DNA from: a bacterium
GTDB lineage: Bacteria; Eremiobacterota; Eremiobacteria; Baltobacterales; Baltobacteraceae
Reading direction: 5' to 3'
Length of the DNA: 31,389 nucleotides
Assembly (NCBI GenBank): GCA_021784715.1
Contig: JAJYHP010000143.1
Coordinates: forward strand, 1 to 31,389
Shown here piece after piece: positions 8,055 through 15,310 of the stretch. Within the stretch, counting starts at the first letter, position 1; each line of letters starts with the position of its first letter. The position numbers and the translations under genes were made by a program. The notes beneath the pieces were generated by a model, which was given only the letters and a program-made list of their open reading frames with translations, was not told the origin of the DNA and made no database searches.

Positions 8055-8901
8055 GCCCGCTCACATTCTCGACGGCCGTGCCCTTGCAGCCGAGATGCGC
8101 GCCGATTTAACGGCACGCGCCGCGGCGTTGCGCGCTCGCGGCATCCGACCGCGATTGACCATCGTATTCGTCGGCGAGAACGAGTCGAGCGTTGCCTACG
8201 TTCGCAACCTCGTTCGCAGCGGCGAACGATGCGGCGTCGATGTCTGCGTCGAGCGTCTCCCCGAAAGCAGTGATACGGCAACGGTTCGAAAGAGCCTGGA
8301 ACGCCTCGGGCCCGATCCCGACGTTCACGGCGTGATGCTGCAACAGCCGCTCCCCGCATCGCTCTCGATCCGGCAGATCGCCGATGCGATTCCCCCGGAG
8401 AAGGACGTCGACGGCGCGCACCCTACCAACCAAGGGAACCTCGCCTTCGGCAGTGGTACGCGCTTCATTCCGGCGACGCCGGCCGCCGTCATGCGTCTGC
8501 TCGAGCGCAGCCCCCATTGGCCCCCGCTCGGAAGGCGTACCGTCGTCATCGGACGTTCGATCGTGGTCGGGCTGCCGGTAGCGATGCTCTTGCTAGCCGC
8601 GGATGCAACCGTCACCGTCCTCCATAAAGAGTCCGCAAGTCTTCAGCCCTATCTCTCGCTTGCCGAGATCGTCGTCGTCGCAACGGGCGTTCCGGGGCTG
8701 ATCGGCGGCGCCGATATCGCGCCGGGCGCGACGGTGATCGACGTCGGAACGACCGTCGTCGACGGCGTGCTACGCGGCGACGTCGATTACGAGAGTGCGC
8801 TCGCGGTCGCAGGCGCGATCACACCGGTTCCCGGCGGCGTCGGCCCGGTAACGAATATGACCCTGCTGCACAACGTGATCGAGGCTGCTGAATCGACGTA
8901 G
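8053..8901 (+). CDS. folD: FolD-type methylenetetrahydrofolate dehydrogenase/cyclohydrolase, catalytic Lys replaced
   Basis: 282 residues of normal FolD length and order. The ATG at 8053 gives the typical start MPAHILDG; a GTG at 8041 is a poorer alternative. FolD interconverts methylene-, methenyl- and formyl-tetrahydrofolate for purine and one-carbon metabolism. Conserved elements seen are MLQQPLP (substrate loop Gln), KDVDGAHP (catalytic Asp), GRSIVVGLP (NADP site) and TPVPGGVGPVT. The YxxxK motif that supplies the catalytic Lys reads YVRNL here (Tyr49, Leu53), with Arg at 55. In characterised bifunctional enzymes this Lys is needed for cyclohydrolase activity, so this protein may be only a dehydrogenase or may use another residue. 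No Shine-Dalgarno is apparent; the promoter must lie within the divergent gene. Confidence 0.92.
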   Translation: MPAHILDGRALAAEMRADLTARAAALRARGIRPRLTIVFVGENESSVAYVRNLVRSGERCGVDVCVERLPESSDTATVRKSLERLGPDPDVHGVMLQQPLPASLSIRQIADAIPPEKDVDGAHPTNQGNLAFGSGTRFIPATPAAVMRLLERSPHWPPLGRRTVVIGRSIVVGLPVAMLLLAADATVTVLHKESASLQPYLSLAEIVVVATGVPGLIGGADIAPGATVIDVGTTVVDGVLRGDVDYESALAVAGAITPVPGGVGPVTNMTLLHNVIEAAEST

Positions 8902-8905
8902 CGAT

Positions 8906-9616
8906 CTAATTTAAGCTGAAGTAGGTTCCGAGCAATGGGTCGGGCGCGGTGCGATGCAAAATATCTTCACCGCGCGCACGACGTAACTCGATCTCCGCAC
9001 GACGACGCTCCACGACGCGGCGCAGTTGCGGCAGCAAGCGTTCGAGTACGTCGATCTCGGCGCGCAAGCGAATCTCGGTCTCCGTCAATTCGAGCAAACG
9101 CTGTTTGATGCTCTCCGAGATCCGCAAGGCATCGGCAACGAAGAACGAGAGCGCCGCCGGATCTTCGGGCGCATCGGCCTCCAGTTCGTTGCCGGAATAC
9201 TCGACGATCAACGCGAGGTATTCCTCGAACGCCGCTTTCAGCCGCTCGGCGAGTTCGTGGAGGACGCGTGACGGCGGCGCCTCCTCCACGATCTCCGCCC
9301 GCACGAGCAGGTAGGGTTCGCGTGCGAGGACTTCGAGAATCCGGAAACGTTCGGTGCCGATCGTTTGGATGAAGTATCGACCGAGCGGAAGTTGATGCGC
9401 CGTCGAAATTTCAGCGATCGTCCCGAGCTCGTGCGGCGTCACCTCGGAGTCGCCCGCTTCTGCGCCGTCGGCGATGAGCGCGACCCCGAAGCCTTCGCCC
9501 GTCGCGAGACACTCGGCGATCATCTGCCGATAGCGCGGTTCGAAAATATGAAGGTTCAGCGCTGCTCCCGGGAAGAGCACCGCATGAAGCGGGAAGAGGC
9601 GCAGCCTCGCAATCAT
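8906..9616 (-). CDS. Lon N-terminal (substrate-binding) domain protein
   Basis: 236 residues. The first ~115 match the LON substrate-binding PUA-like fold (LRLFPLHAVLFPGAALNLHIFEPRYRQM; the segment GVALI; ELGTIAEI). The remainder is helical and heavily charged (ALRISESIKQRLLELTETEI, then RRVVERRRAEIELRRARG). It has no AAA+ or Ser/Lys protease domain, so it is a stand-alone LonSB-domain protein, a widespread but poorly understood bacterial family. The ATG at 9616 begins directly with the domain; no good Shine-Dalgarno is seen. It converges on folD with a 4-bp gap between stops. Confidence 0.85.
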   Translation of the reverse strand: MIARLRLFPLHAVLFPGAALNLHIFEPRYRQMIAECLATGEGFGVALIADGAEAGDSEVTPHELGTIAEISTAHQLPLGRYFIQTIGTERFRILEVLAREPYLLVRAEIVEEAPPSRVLHELAERLKAAFEEYLALIVEYSGNELEADAPEDPAALSFFVADALRISESIKQRLLELTETEIRLRAEIDVLERLLPQLRRVVERRRAEIELRRARGEDILHRTAPDPLLGTYFSLN

Positions 9617-9660
9617 GGGGTGCTAGGCGTTCGCCCCCGAGGTCGCACGGCCTTCCCGGG

Positions 9661-9677
9661 GGCCCGCGAAGCGGGCC
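9661..9677. other. Perfect hairpin in the LonSB / methyltransferase intergenic region
   Basis: GGCCCGC-GAA-GCGGGCC forms a perfect 7-bp GC stem between the divergent genes at 9616 (-) and 9708 (+). No T run follows, so it is not an intrinsic terminator. It could be an operator or lie in the 5' leader of the methyltransferase mRNA. No convincing -35/-10 pair was found in this 91-bp gap. Confidence 0.35.
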
Positions 9678-9707
9678 GATTCGGCGTGCAGCGCGAAGCG
9701 TTGGCGG

Positions 9708-10334
9708 GTGGCCGATGCAATAACGTACCTCGAAAGCGTACACCCGCCGATTCATGCGCTCTTGTTGGAGCTCGAACAACACGCGCGCAAGGACGGCGTC
9801 CCGCTCGTCTCTCGCGATACCGGGCGCCTGCTCTCGACGCTCGTTCATGCGATGCAGGCCAATCGTATTTTGGAGATTGGGACCGGATACGGCTATGCGA
9901 CACTTTGGATGGCCTTCGCCCAACCGCCGATGGGGAAAATTTGGACGCTCGATACCGACGTGACGCGAACGGAGATCGCGCTATCGTATTTTCAGCGTTC
10001 CGGCGAAGGCGACTATATCACCCTCTTCAATCAGAGCGCGCTCGAACTCTTACCGAACTTCGGGCATCGTAACCTCGATATCGTCTTTCTCGATGCGCGC
10101 AAATCGGAGTATATCGAGTATCTCGATCTCGTGGTGCCGATGCTCAAGCGTTCGGGGCTCATCGTCGTTGACGACTGCCTGCTCGGCAACGTCGCCGAGA
10201 CTCCGGCAAAAGGCGATAGCGAAGACGAGCGCGCGATTCGCGCCTTCAACGAACGCTTTCTCAGCCATCCCGATCTCGACGCGACTATTCTTGCGCTCGG
10301 CAACGGCATCGGGATCGGGGCTCGCATACGGTGA
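9708..10334 (+). CDS. Class I SAM-dependent O-methyltransferase (family 3)
   Basis: 208 residues starting at GTG. It has the family-3 (catechol/caffeoyl-CoA type) layout: an N-terminal helical cap, the SAM-binding motif ILEIGTGYGYAT (about residues 54-65), an acidic residue binding the ribose (TLDTD), and the metal-ligand region DIVFLDARKSEY and IVVDDCLL. Members methylate hydroxyls of small aromatic or other substrates using a divalent metal; the substrate here is unknown. The stop overlaps the next start (GTGA), and the following gene likewise overlaps the one after. The three genes (methyltransferase, flavin reductase, metallo-hydrolase) form one translation-coupled operon. Confidence 0.87.
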   Translation: MADAITYLESVHPPIHALLLELEQHARKDGVPLVSRDTGRLLSTLVHAMQANRILEIGTGYGYATLWMAFAQPPMGKIWTLDTDVTRTEIALSYFQRSGEGDYITLFNQSALELLPNFGHRNLDIVFLDARKSEYIEYLDLVVPMLKRSGLIVVDDCLLGNVAETPAKGDSEDERAIRAFNERFLSHPDLDATILALGNGIGIGARIR

Positions 10335-10831
10335 GTCGCGGCGAGCACGCGCTCGCAGAGGCAACGCGTGCGGCGCTGCGCTGCGTTCCGACGGGGGTTG
10401 CGGTCGTGACGGCGCTCCACGAAGGTGAAACGCGCGGCATCACGATCAGCGCATTCACCAGCGTCTCCCTCGAGCCGCCGACGCTCTTGATCTGCATCAA
10501 TCGCCAGGCGCGCAGTTATCTCTATATCGCGCAGTCGCGGCGCTTCGCGCTCAACGTTCTTGCAGCCGATCAGCGAGAGATCGCCGAACGATTTTCGGGA
10601 AAACGACGCGAACGACAATTCGAGGACCTCGCTACCCTACCCGGCCTCGGCAATATTCCGCTACTCGCCGGAGCGCTCGCCCACTTCGATTGCGTCGTCT
10701 CGGCGGAGCACGAAATCGGTTCGCACTCCATCTTCATCGCCGAAATCGAACGGGCCGCACATCGATCCGGCGAACCGCTCGGCTATTTCGACGGCGCATT
10801 CCGCAGCTTTGCCTTGGAACGCGTTCCGTGA
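10331..10831 (+). CDS. Flavin reductase-like (FMN-binding split barrel) protein
   Basis: 166 residues starting at a GTG that overlaps the methyltransferase stop. The flavin reductase-like fold is shown by CVPTGVAVVTA near the start, the FMN-contacting ISAFTSVSLEPPTLLICIN, the FALNVLAADQREIAERF helix, and the C-terminal region HSIFIAEIE. Relatives (HpaC/RutF type) use NAD(P)H to reduce free flavin for a partner monooxygenase, or carry a bound FMN. No partner monooxygenase is encoded in this operon. It overlaps the next gene by 4 nt. Confidence 0.87.
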   Translation: MSRGEHALAEATRAALRCVPTGVAVVTALHEGETRGITISAFTSVSLEPPTLLICINRQARSYLYIAQSRRFALNVLAADQREIAERFSGKRRERQFEDLATLPGLGNIPLLAGALAHFDCVVSAEHEIGSHSIFIAEIERAAHRSGEPLGYFDGAFRSFALERVP

Positions 10832-11463
10832 TTCTCGAAAGCTTCGCCGTCGGTGCGCTCTCCTGTAATGCGACGATCCTCGGCGACGAAGAGAGCGGCG
10901 AGGCCATCGTTATCGACGGCGGCGACGGCCGTGACGAGGTGCTCAAACGGCTTGCAGCCCGCGGCCTCCGTGCGCGCTACCTCGTCCACACGCACGCGCA
11001 TTTCGACCATATCGCCGACGTCGGCGGCCTTCGCGCGCGAACGGGCGCCCGTGCGTTGCTGCACCCCGCAGATCTGCCGATCTATCGCGCCCAGCCGGCG
11101 TTGGTCCGCGCGTTCGGTTTCTCGATGCCGGAGCCGGTCGAGCTCGACGGCGATCTCCTCGACGGGGATAGCGTCCGAGTCGGGTCGCTTGCGCTCCGCG
11201 TGCTGCACACGCCGGGACACACGCCCGGAAGCGTCAGTTTTGCCGTCGAGGACGGCGACGGGAGCACCATCTTCAGCGGTGATACGCTCTTCGCCGGAGC
11301 GATCGGACGTTGGGATCTCGGCGGAACATCGATGGAGGATATCGTCGCCTCGATCGAGCGCAAGTTACTCGTTTTCGATGACGGGACGATGGTCGTTCCC
11401 GGGCATGGTCCGAGCACGACGATCGGCAGAGAGCGTCGCACGAACCCCTATCTTACGCGCTGA
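10828..11463 (+). CDS. Glyoxalase II-like metallo-beta-lactamase-fold hydrolase
   Basis: 211 residues from a GTG overlapping the previous stop (GTGA). The metal-binding motifs of the glyoxalase II-like group are complete: THAHFDH (HxHxDH), LHTPGHTPGSV, FSGDTLFAGAIG (bridging Asp) and VVPGHGPSTT (last His). It is probably a cytoplasmic Zn/Fe thioester or related hydrolase. The exact substrate, whether a glutathione-like or other thiol adduct, cannot be told. As third gene of the methyltransferase-flavin reductase operon it may serve detoxification; this is inference from context. Confidence 0.88.
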   Translation: MILESFAVGALSCNATILGDEESGEAIVIDGGDGRDEVLKRLAARGLRARYLVHTHAHFDHIADVGGLRARTGARALLHPADLPIYRAQPALVRAFGFSMPEPVELDGDLLDGDSVRVGSLALRVLHTPGHTPGSVSFAVEDGDGSTIFSGDTLFAGAIGRWDLGGTSMEDIVASIERKLLVFDDGTMVVPGHGPSTTIGRERRTNPYLTR

Positions 11464-11475
11464 AAAGGCTAGCCC

Positions 11476-11504
11476 TTGCAGGCAAAATAGGCGCGTACTA
11501 TACT
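11476..11504 (+). promoter_or_regulatory. Sigma70-type promoter for the secreted protein gene at 11557
   Basis: TTGCAG (11476-11481) and TATACT (11499-11504) are separated by exactly 17 bp. The -10 matches the consensus at 5 of 6 positions; the -35 is weaker. A predicted start near 11511 would give a leader of about 46 nt ending in the strong AAGGAGG (11544-11550), 6 nt before the GTG start. Confidence 0.65.
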
Positions 11505-11556
11505 GCCGGTAACGGGCTGCGACACGTGGTCCGGCCGCCGTTGAAGGAGGATTCTC

Positions 11557-12120
11557 GTGATACGTTCTGCGATTTTCTTTCTTGCAATTCTTGCCTGCTC
11601 GTTACCGGCCCTCGCGAGAACGAGCGTTCCAACGCGTGGAGCGGTGAAAGGCGACATCATCCACATCAATGAGCTCTTTCACGTCCAGTCCGCGAACTTC
11701 CGCATTACGGCGATCCACTGGATTCCGGCGACGGATCCCAAGGCGGCGACGATCGCCGGAGTGCTCCACGTTGACGAAACAAGTGCCCCGAATGGCTATC
11801 TAATGTTCGTCGCACCGCAAAAAAACACGCGCAGCCATCCCGATTCCGCAGAGTGGCTCAAGATTACCGCGTTTTATAAAGACGGCACGCAAGTCGATGA
11901 CGCCGAGGGTGTGCCGGTCTCGACGACCTACAAACAACTGCTCTATAACACGAATTTTTATCCCGGTCAGGGCGTTATGACGTACTTCTTTATAGCAAAT
12001 GCCCCGCAACCGACGGTACAGAACCCGCTGACGAAGATCATCGTCAGCGATCCATCTCTCCAAAACGATCCGGGATATCCTAAGGTCTATCGTATGCTCG
12101 ACCCGGTCGTTTCGCCGTAG
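11557..12120 (+). CDS. Secreted protein of unknown function
   Basis: 187 residues. The GTG start is fixed by AAGGAGG six bases upstream. The signal peptide MIRSAIFFLAILACSLPALA is followed by a likely cleavage at ALA-R. The Cys inside it is not followed by typical lipobox context, so lipidation is doubtful. The mature part is mainly beta (AATIAGVLHVDE, EWLKITAFYKDGTQV, MTYFFIANA) and looks like a compact exported sandwich domain. No family is recognised. It has its own promoter and probably forms an operon with the Cys-pair propeller gene 11 bp downstream. Confidence 0.72.
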   Translation: MIRSAIFFLAILACSLPALARTSVPTRGAVKGDIIHINELFHVQSANFRITAIHWIPATDPKAATIAGVLHVDETSAPNGYLMFVAPQKNTRSHPDSAEWLKITAFYKDGTQVDDAEGVPVSTTYKQLLYNTNFYPGQGVMTYFFIANAPQPTVQNPLTKIIVSDPSLQNDPGYPKVYRMLDPVVSP

Positions 12121-12131
12121 GCATCGGCGAA

Positions 12132-13235
12132 ATGTTCGCCGTGCTAAAAAACCGAATCGCGGCGCTCGGTATAGCCGCAGCGATCGGCACCTGCGTGCTC
12201 GCGCTCTCTGCGCTCTCTGCGCCCTCTGCGGCGAGCGGATCCGTTCGCTGGGGGAAGATCGCCGGATGGACGGCGCCGGCGCAGATCGATGGAACGAGGG
12301 AAATGTCGTCGATTTGGTGCTCGCCGTCAATGGCCGGGGAAATGCCGACGTTCTGTATCGCGGTGGATACCGAAGGCAATGCATTGGTGTTCGACGGCCG
12401 TAACAACGCGTGGGGTGCGCCCGCACACATCGATCCTGTCGGGCTTGCATCGATTTCCTGCTCGCCGTCATCGCGCGATGTACGATCGGCCTTCTGCGTC
12501 GCGGTTAATATGCTCGGCCTCCTGACCTACACCAACGGAACCTGGAGCCCCCCGATTCCCCAACCCGTCGCGATCCACCATGTCTCGTGCGCGACCTCGT
12601 CATTTTGCGTCGCGATCGGCGAGGCGGGTTTTTATGGAGATGCGCTGATCTTTTCCGGCAACACGTGGCAGCCGATCTGGATCAAAAAGAAAGGATCTCG
12701 CGGCGTTCTCACATCGGTATCGTGTACCGCCGTCGCTTTTTCCGCCGTCGGTTTTTGCGCCGCCGTCGGCACCGGTGGACGGGCAACGATCTACTCCGGA
12801 GGCTCGTGGAGCCCCCCATCACGCATCGACAGCTATCGTGGCTCGCAGTTGGATCTCATGTCGGTCTCATGTCCTACGCCGACATACTGCGTCGCCGTCG
12901 ACGAGATCGGCCGAGCATTGACGTTCGACGGCACTTCGTGGAGCCGACCGGTTACCATGAAAATCGTCCATGCGGGCGGTCCCTCATCGATCTCGTGCCC
13001 ATCCCCAGGCACCTGCGTCGTCGTCTACAATAGCGGAGAGTTGCTCGCGCTCGGTGGCACGTTGGCGCATCCTGCGTGGCACGATCTCGGCATGGTCGAC
13101 GGTGAAGGGTTCGAACCGATCGGGCCATCGATCTCCTGCCCTACGGCGGGGACCTGCGCTGCCGTAGATGCACGCGGAGGATGGGTTTACCATCCGGCCT
13201 CTGTATTTTCTACACCGACGCCCACCCCACGGTGA
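12132..13235 (+). CDS. Secreted seven-repeat Cys-pair propeller-like protein
   Basis: 367 residues with an N-terminal signal sequence (about 1-35). The mature protein consists of seven repeats of ~40-50 residues. Each has two Cys a short distance apart and then an Ala-Val-Asp strand and a W-S-x-P end, for example SVSCPTPTYCVAVDEIG and SISCPSPGTCVVV. The pattern is that of exported propeller repeats in which each blade is pinned by a disulfide. The last repeat lacks its final strand, and the N-terminal segment VRWGKIAGWTAPAQID looks able to complete it (velcro closure). No catalytic motif. The C-terminus is a Thr/Pro run. The ATG at 12132 has no strong Shine-Dalgarno; GTG at 12141 is an alternative. 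Confidence 0.75.
   Translation: MFAVLKNRIAALGIAAAIGTCVLALSALSAPSAASGSVRWGKIAGWTAPAQIDGTREMSSIWCSPSMAGEMPTFCIAVDTEGNALVFDGRNNAWGAPAHIDPVGLASISCSPSSRDVRSAFCVAVNMLGLLTYTNGTWSPPIPQPVAIHHVSCATSSFCVAIGEAGFYGDALIFSGNTWQPIWIKKKGSRGVLTSVSCTAVAFSAVGFCAAVGTGGRATIYSGGSWSPPSRIDSYRGSQLDLMSVSCPTPTYCVAVDEIGRALTFDGTSWSRPVTMKIVHAGGPSSISCPSPGTCVVVYNSGELLALGGTLAHPAWHDLGMVDGEGFEPIGPSISCPTAGTCAAVDARGGWVYHPASVFSTPTPTPR
12201..12227 (+). repeat. Short 9-bp tandem repeat inside a signal peptide
   Basis: Two copies of GCGCTCTCT and a third with one change (GCGCCCTCT) encode Ala-Leu-Ser, Ala-Leu-Ser, Ala-Pro-Ser at the end of the signal sequence. Being a multiple of three, copy-number change would alter only its length. 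Confidence 0.6.
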
Positions 13236-13251
13236 GGTCATCGTCGCACTG

Positions 13252-13746
13252 CTAATGCAGTCGGATGAGCACCTTTTCTTCGGCGGCCGGGGCGGTCGGC
13301 GCGAGATCGGCGGGCTTGCTCGGCTCGGCGACGCGCGGCGGCGCGGGCATCGCCGCAAAATCGGGAATCGCACCGGCGGCAAGCTTCGCGCGATAGTCGG
13401 CGATCGCGACGTGGAGCGCTTCGATCGCGCGCTGCGGATAATCTTTTTTCTTCTCGGGATAGCCGTCGAGCGCGGCCTCGATCTCCGCGGTGCTCAGCGC
13501 TTCCGCTTCATCGATCGTGCGTCCGCGCACGAGATCGACGACCAAACTGCAGGTCGCGGTTCCAAAACCACACCCGGTCGTAAAATACGAGATATCCTCG
13601 ACGACCGCTCCGGGGCCGACCTTCAGGAAGAAATTATACATATCGCCGCATGAATCGCTAAAATACTCACCGCTTGCGGTAGCATCTTCCATCGTGCGAA
13701 AACCGCGACGTTCTTCGACGAGCTTCTGAAATTTCGGAAAATCCAC
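13252..13746 (-). CDS. IscU/NifU-like Fe-S scaffold protein lacking the third cysteine
   Basis: 164 residues, GTG start at 13746. The IscU/NifU N-terminal fold is recognisable: DSCGDMYNFFLKV (Cys33, Asp35), TTGCGFGTATCSLVVDLVRG (Cys59, Cys66), and AIEALHVAIADYRAKL near the end. In IscU the third cluster Cys lies in an HCS motif before that last helix; here the position reads KKDYPQ, so it is missing, while an extra Cys66 occurs seven residues after Cys59. A Pro/Ala-rich tail of ~40 residues follows. The gene begins 20 bp after sufR on the same strand, so it is probably co-transcribed with the regulator. It may be a scaffold, carrier or sensor helper; it is distinct from the sufU at 17782. Confidence 0.82.
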   Translation of the reverse strand: MDFPKFQKLVEERRGFRTMEDATASGEYFSDSCGDMYNFFLKVGPGAVVEDISYFTTGCGFGTATCSLVVDLVRGRTIDEAEALSTAEIEAALDGYPEKKKDYPQRAIEALHVAIADYRAKLAAGAIPDFAAMPAPPRVAEPSKPADLAPTAPAAEEKVLIRLH

Positions 13747-13766
13747 GGTCGTACGTTCGCTTTCTT

Positions 13767-14417
13767 TTATGGAGCTGCGGCGGCGGTCGCCGAACGAACC
13801 TCAAACCTGCACTCACGCCCGCCGGTTGCAATCGATTCGGTCTGCGCGTGCTCGCCGATGGTTTCATCGATCACGCGATGGATCACGCTGCAGACCTCGG
13901 GATTCTCTTTCGCGACCTCCGAGTACGGGCAATGATGCTCGCGTAATTCGACGCCCCCCTCGATGAGGTTGACGGTCGCCGAGACCCCCTGCTCGCGCAA
14001 GACATCACCGAGCTGAGCGGCTCGTTCGTGCGCGTTGTCACCGGTAATCCGCTCGCGCACCTTCGCCAGCGTTCGGTCGGCGATGCCTTCGAAGAGACGC
14101 TCGACCGCTTCGGGGCCGTGCTGCTCGCGCAGCTCGCGAAGGACCGCCGAGAGCATGCGATCGTAGGCCTGCGGAAAATAGCGATCCGCAAGCGGGGTGA
14201 GGGAGAACTCCAGCGTCGGTTTGGTCGGTCCGCGGCGCACGGAGCGTTCGACGACGAGGCCGTCACGCTCGAGAACGATGAGCTGCTGGCGCACGGCATT
14301 CGGCGAGAGGTTGAAGGAGGCAGCGAGATCTGCCGCCGAGGCGCTCCCGCGCCGGCGCAGCTCCTCAACGATCCGCCCTCGGGTGCTCTGGAAGAAACGA
14401 TCTGCGTGCATCTGCAC
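13767..14417 (-). CDS. sufR: SufR-type Fe-S-dependent transcriptional regulator
   Basis: 216 residues. An N-terminal winged helix-turn-helix (about 12-75; SASAADLAASFNLSPNAVRQ) is followed by a helical domain and a C-terminal Cys region with the SufR pattern: Cys163 in HHCPYSEV, Cys176 in PEVCSV and Cys203 in GRECRFEV. SufR proteins bind a [4Fe-4S] cluster through such residues and repress suf genes when clusters are plentiful. Position confirms the call: it is divergent from sufC across a 113-bp region with an inverted repeat over the promoters. The ATG at 14417 or the one at 14411 could be the start; the predicted transcription start lies very close, so the mRNA may be leaderless or nearly so. 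Confidence 0.9.
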   Translation of the reverse strand: MQMHADRFFQSTRGRIVEELRRRGSASAADLAASFNLSPNAVRQQLIVLERDGLVVERSVRRGPTKPTLEFSLTPLADRYFPQAYDRMLSAVLRELREQHGPEAVERLFEGIADRTLAKVRERITGDNAHERAAQLGDVLREQGVSATVNLIEGGVELREHHCPYSEVAKENPEVCSVIHRVIDETIGEHAQTESIATGGRECRFEVRSATAAAAP

Positions 14418-14420
14418 CGG

Positions 14421-14449
14421 ATTCTAGCACGTGCGACCTAGATAGTAAA
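14421..14449 (-). promoter_or_regulatory. Candidate promoter of sufR
   Basis: On the minus strand TTTACT (14449-14444) and TAGAAT (14426-14421) are separated by 17 bp, matching consensus at 4/6 and 5/6. The predicted start is about 14414, between the two candidate ATG codons. The -35 overlaps the left arm of the inverted repeat at 14437-14470, consistent with autoregulation. Confidence 0.5.
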
Positions 14450-14470
14450 GTTTTTCCTTGACTTTCTAGG
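14437..14470. promoter_or_regulatory. Candidate SufR operator (inverted repeat)
   Basis: CCTAGATAGT and ACTTTCTAGG are inverted copies (9 of 10 bases match) separated by 14 bp of A/T-rich sequence. The right arm overlaps the sufC -35 and the left arm the sufR -35. A SufR dimer here would repress both directions at once. Binding is inferred from position and symmetry only. Confidence 0.65.
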
Positions 14471-14486
14471 AAAGCGAGGCTACGAT
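14458..14486 (+). promoter_or_regulatory. Candidate promoter of the sufCDSU operon
   Basis: TTGACT (14458-14463) and TACGAT (14481-14486) with a 17-bp spacer give a good sigma70-type promoter. The -35 sits in the right arm of the inverted repeat. The leader to sufC would be ~45 nt. Confidence 0.6.
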
Positions 14487-14536
14487 AACCCGAGAGCATA
14501 GACAGCACGCATTGAAAGATCTGGAGCAGGTTGGCA

Positions 14537-15310
14537 GTGAGCGAAACCATGGGTTTACGCGTCGCAGGGTTGCGCGCGACCGTTGAAAACACCGAGATCC
14601 TCCGCGGCATCGACCTCGTCGTCGAACCCGGGAAGATCCATGCCCTGATGGGCCCGAACGGCAGCGGCAAATCGACGCTTGCCCTCTCGCTGGCCGGGCA
14701 TCCACACTATCAAGTCACCGCCGGAAGTGCGACGCTCGACGGCACCTCGCTGCTCGACCTCTCCCCGGAGAAGCGAGCGCGCGCCGGTCTCTTCCTCTCG
14801 TTCCAATACCCCGCCGCGATTCCCGGGGTGAAGGTTGCGAACTTCCTCCACGCCGCCCGCCAGGCGGTTCGACCCGGCTCGCTCGCCCCGGCGGCGTTCC
14901 GGGCGATGCTCGTGGAAAAGATGGAGATTCTCGGCATGGACCCGTCGTTTATGGGGCGCTACCTCAACGACGGTTTCTCCGGCGGCGAGAAAAAGCGCCT
15001 CGAGATGCTGCAGATGGCGATGCTGGCGCCGAAATACGCGATCCTCGACGAGACCGATTCCGGACTCGATGTCGATGCGCTTCGAGCGGTCGGCGATTCG
15101 ATCGCGGCGCTACGCGCCAGCGAAGAGGGTCGCCAAGCGGGCATGCTGATCATCACCCATTACCCGCGCATTCTGAAACACGTTACTCCCGACGTCGTCC
15201 ACGTGATGATGGATGGACGCATCGTTCTGACCGGCGGCCACGACCTTGCCGAGCGCATCGAACGCGAGGGCTACGACGGCATTCGCGATGAGGTCGGTGC
15301 GCGTGCCTGA
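14537..15310 (+). CDS. sufC: SufC, ATPase of the SUF Fe-S cluster assembly complex
   Basis: About 257 residues, of normal SufC length. ABC-ATPase motifs in order: Walker A GPNGSGKST, Q-loop SFQYPAAIPG, signature FSGGEKKRLEM, Walker B YAILDETDSGLDVDAL, and switch His in IITHYP. The ETDSGLD variant and the KKR after the signature are typical of SufC. SufC is a soluble ATPase that drives shape changes in its SufB/SufD partners during cluster assembly. The start is uncertain: GGAG at 14523-14526 lies 10 nt before GTG 14537 and 4 nt before TTG 14531; ATG 14549 is also possible. First gene of the operon; overlaps sufD slightly. Confidence 0.95.
   Translation: MSETMGLRVAGLRATVENTEILRGIDLVVEPGKIHALMGPNGSGKSTLALSLAGHPHYQVTAGSATLDGTSLLDLSPEKRARAGLFLSFQYPAAIPGVKVANFLHAARQAVRPGSLAPAAFRAMLVEKMEILGMDPSFMGRYLNDGFSGGEKKRLEMLQMAMLAPKYAILDETDSGLDVDALRAVGDSIAALRASEEGRQAGMLIITHYPRILKHVTPDVVHVMMDGRIVLTGGHDLAERIEREGYDGIRDEVGARA

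Noticed and set aside
9661..9677. GC hairpin as a terminator
   Set aside because: No T run on either side, and it lies between two divergent starts where no transcript needs to end.
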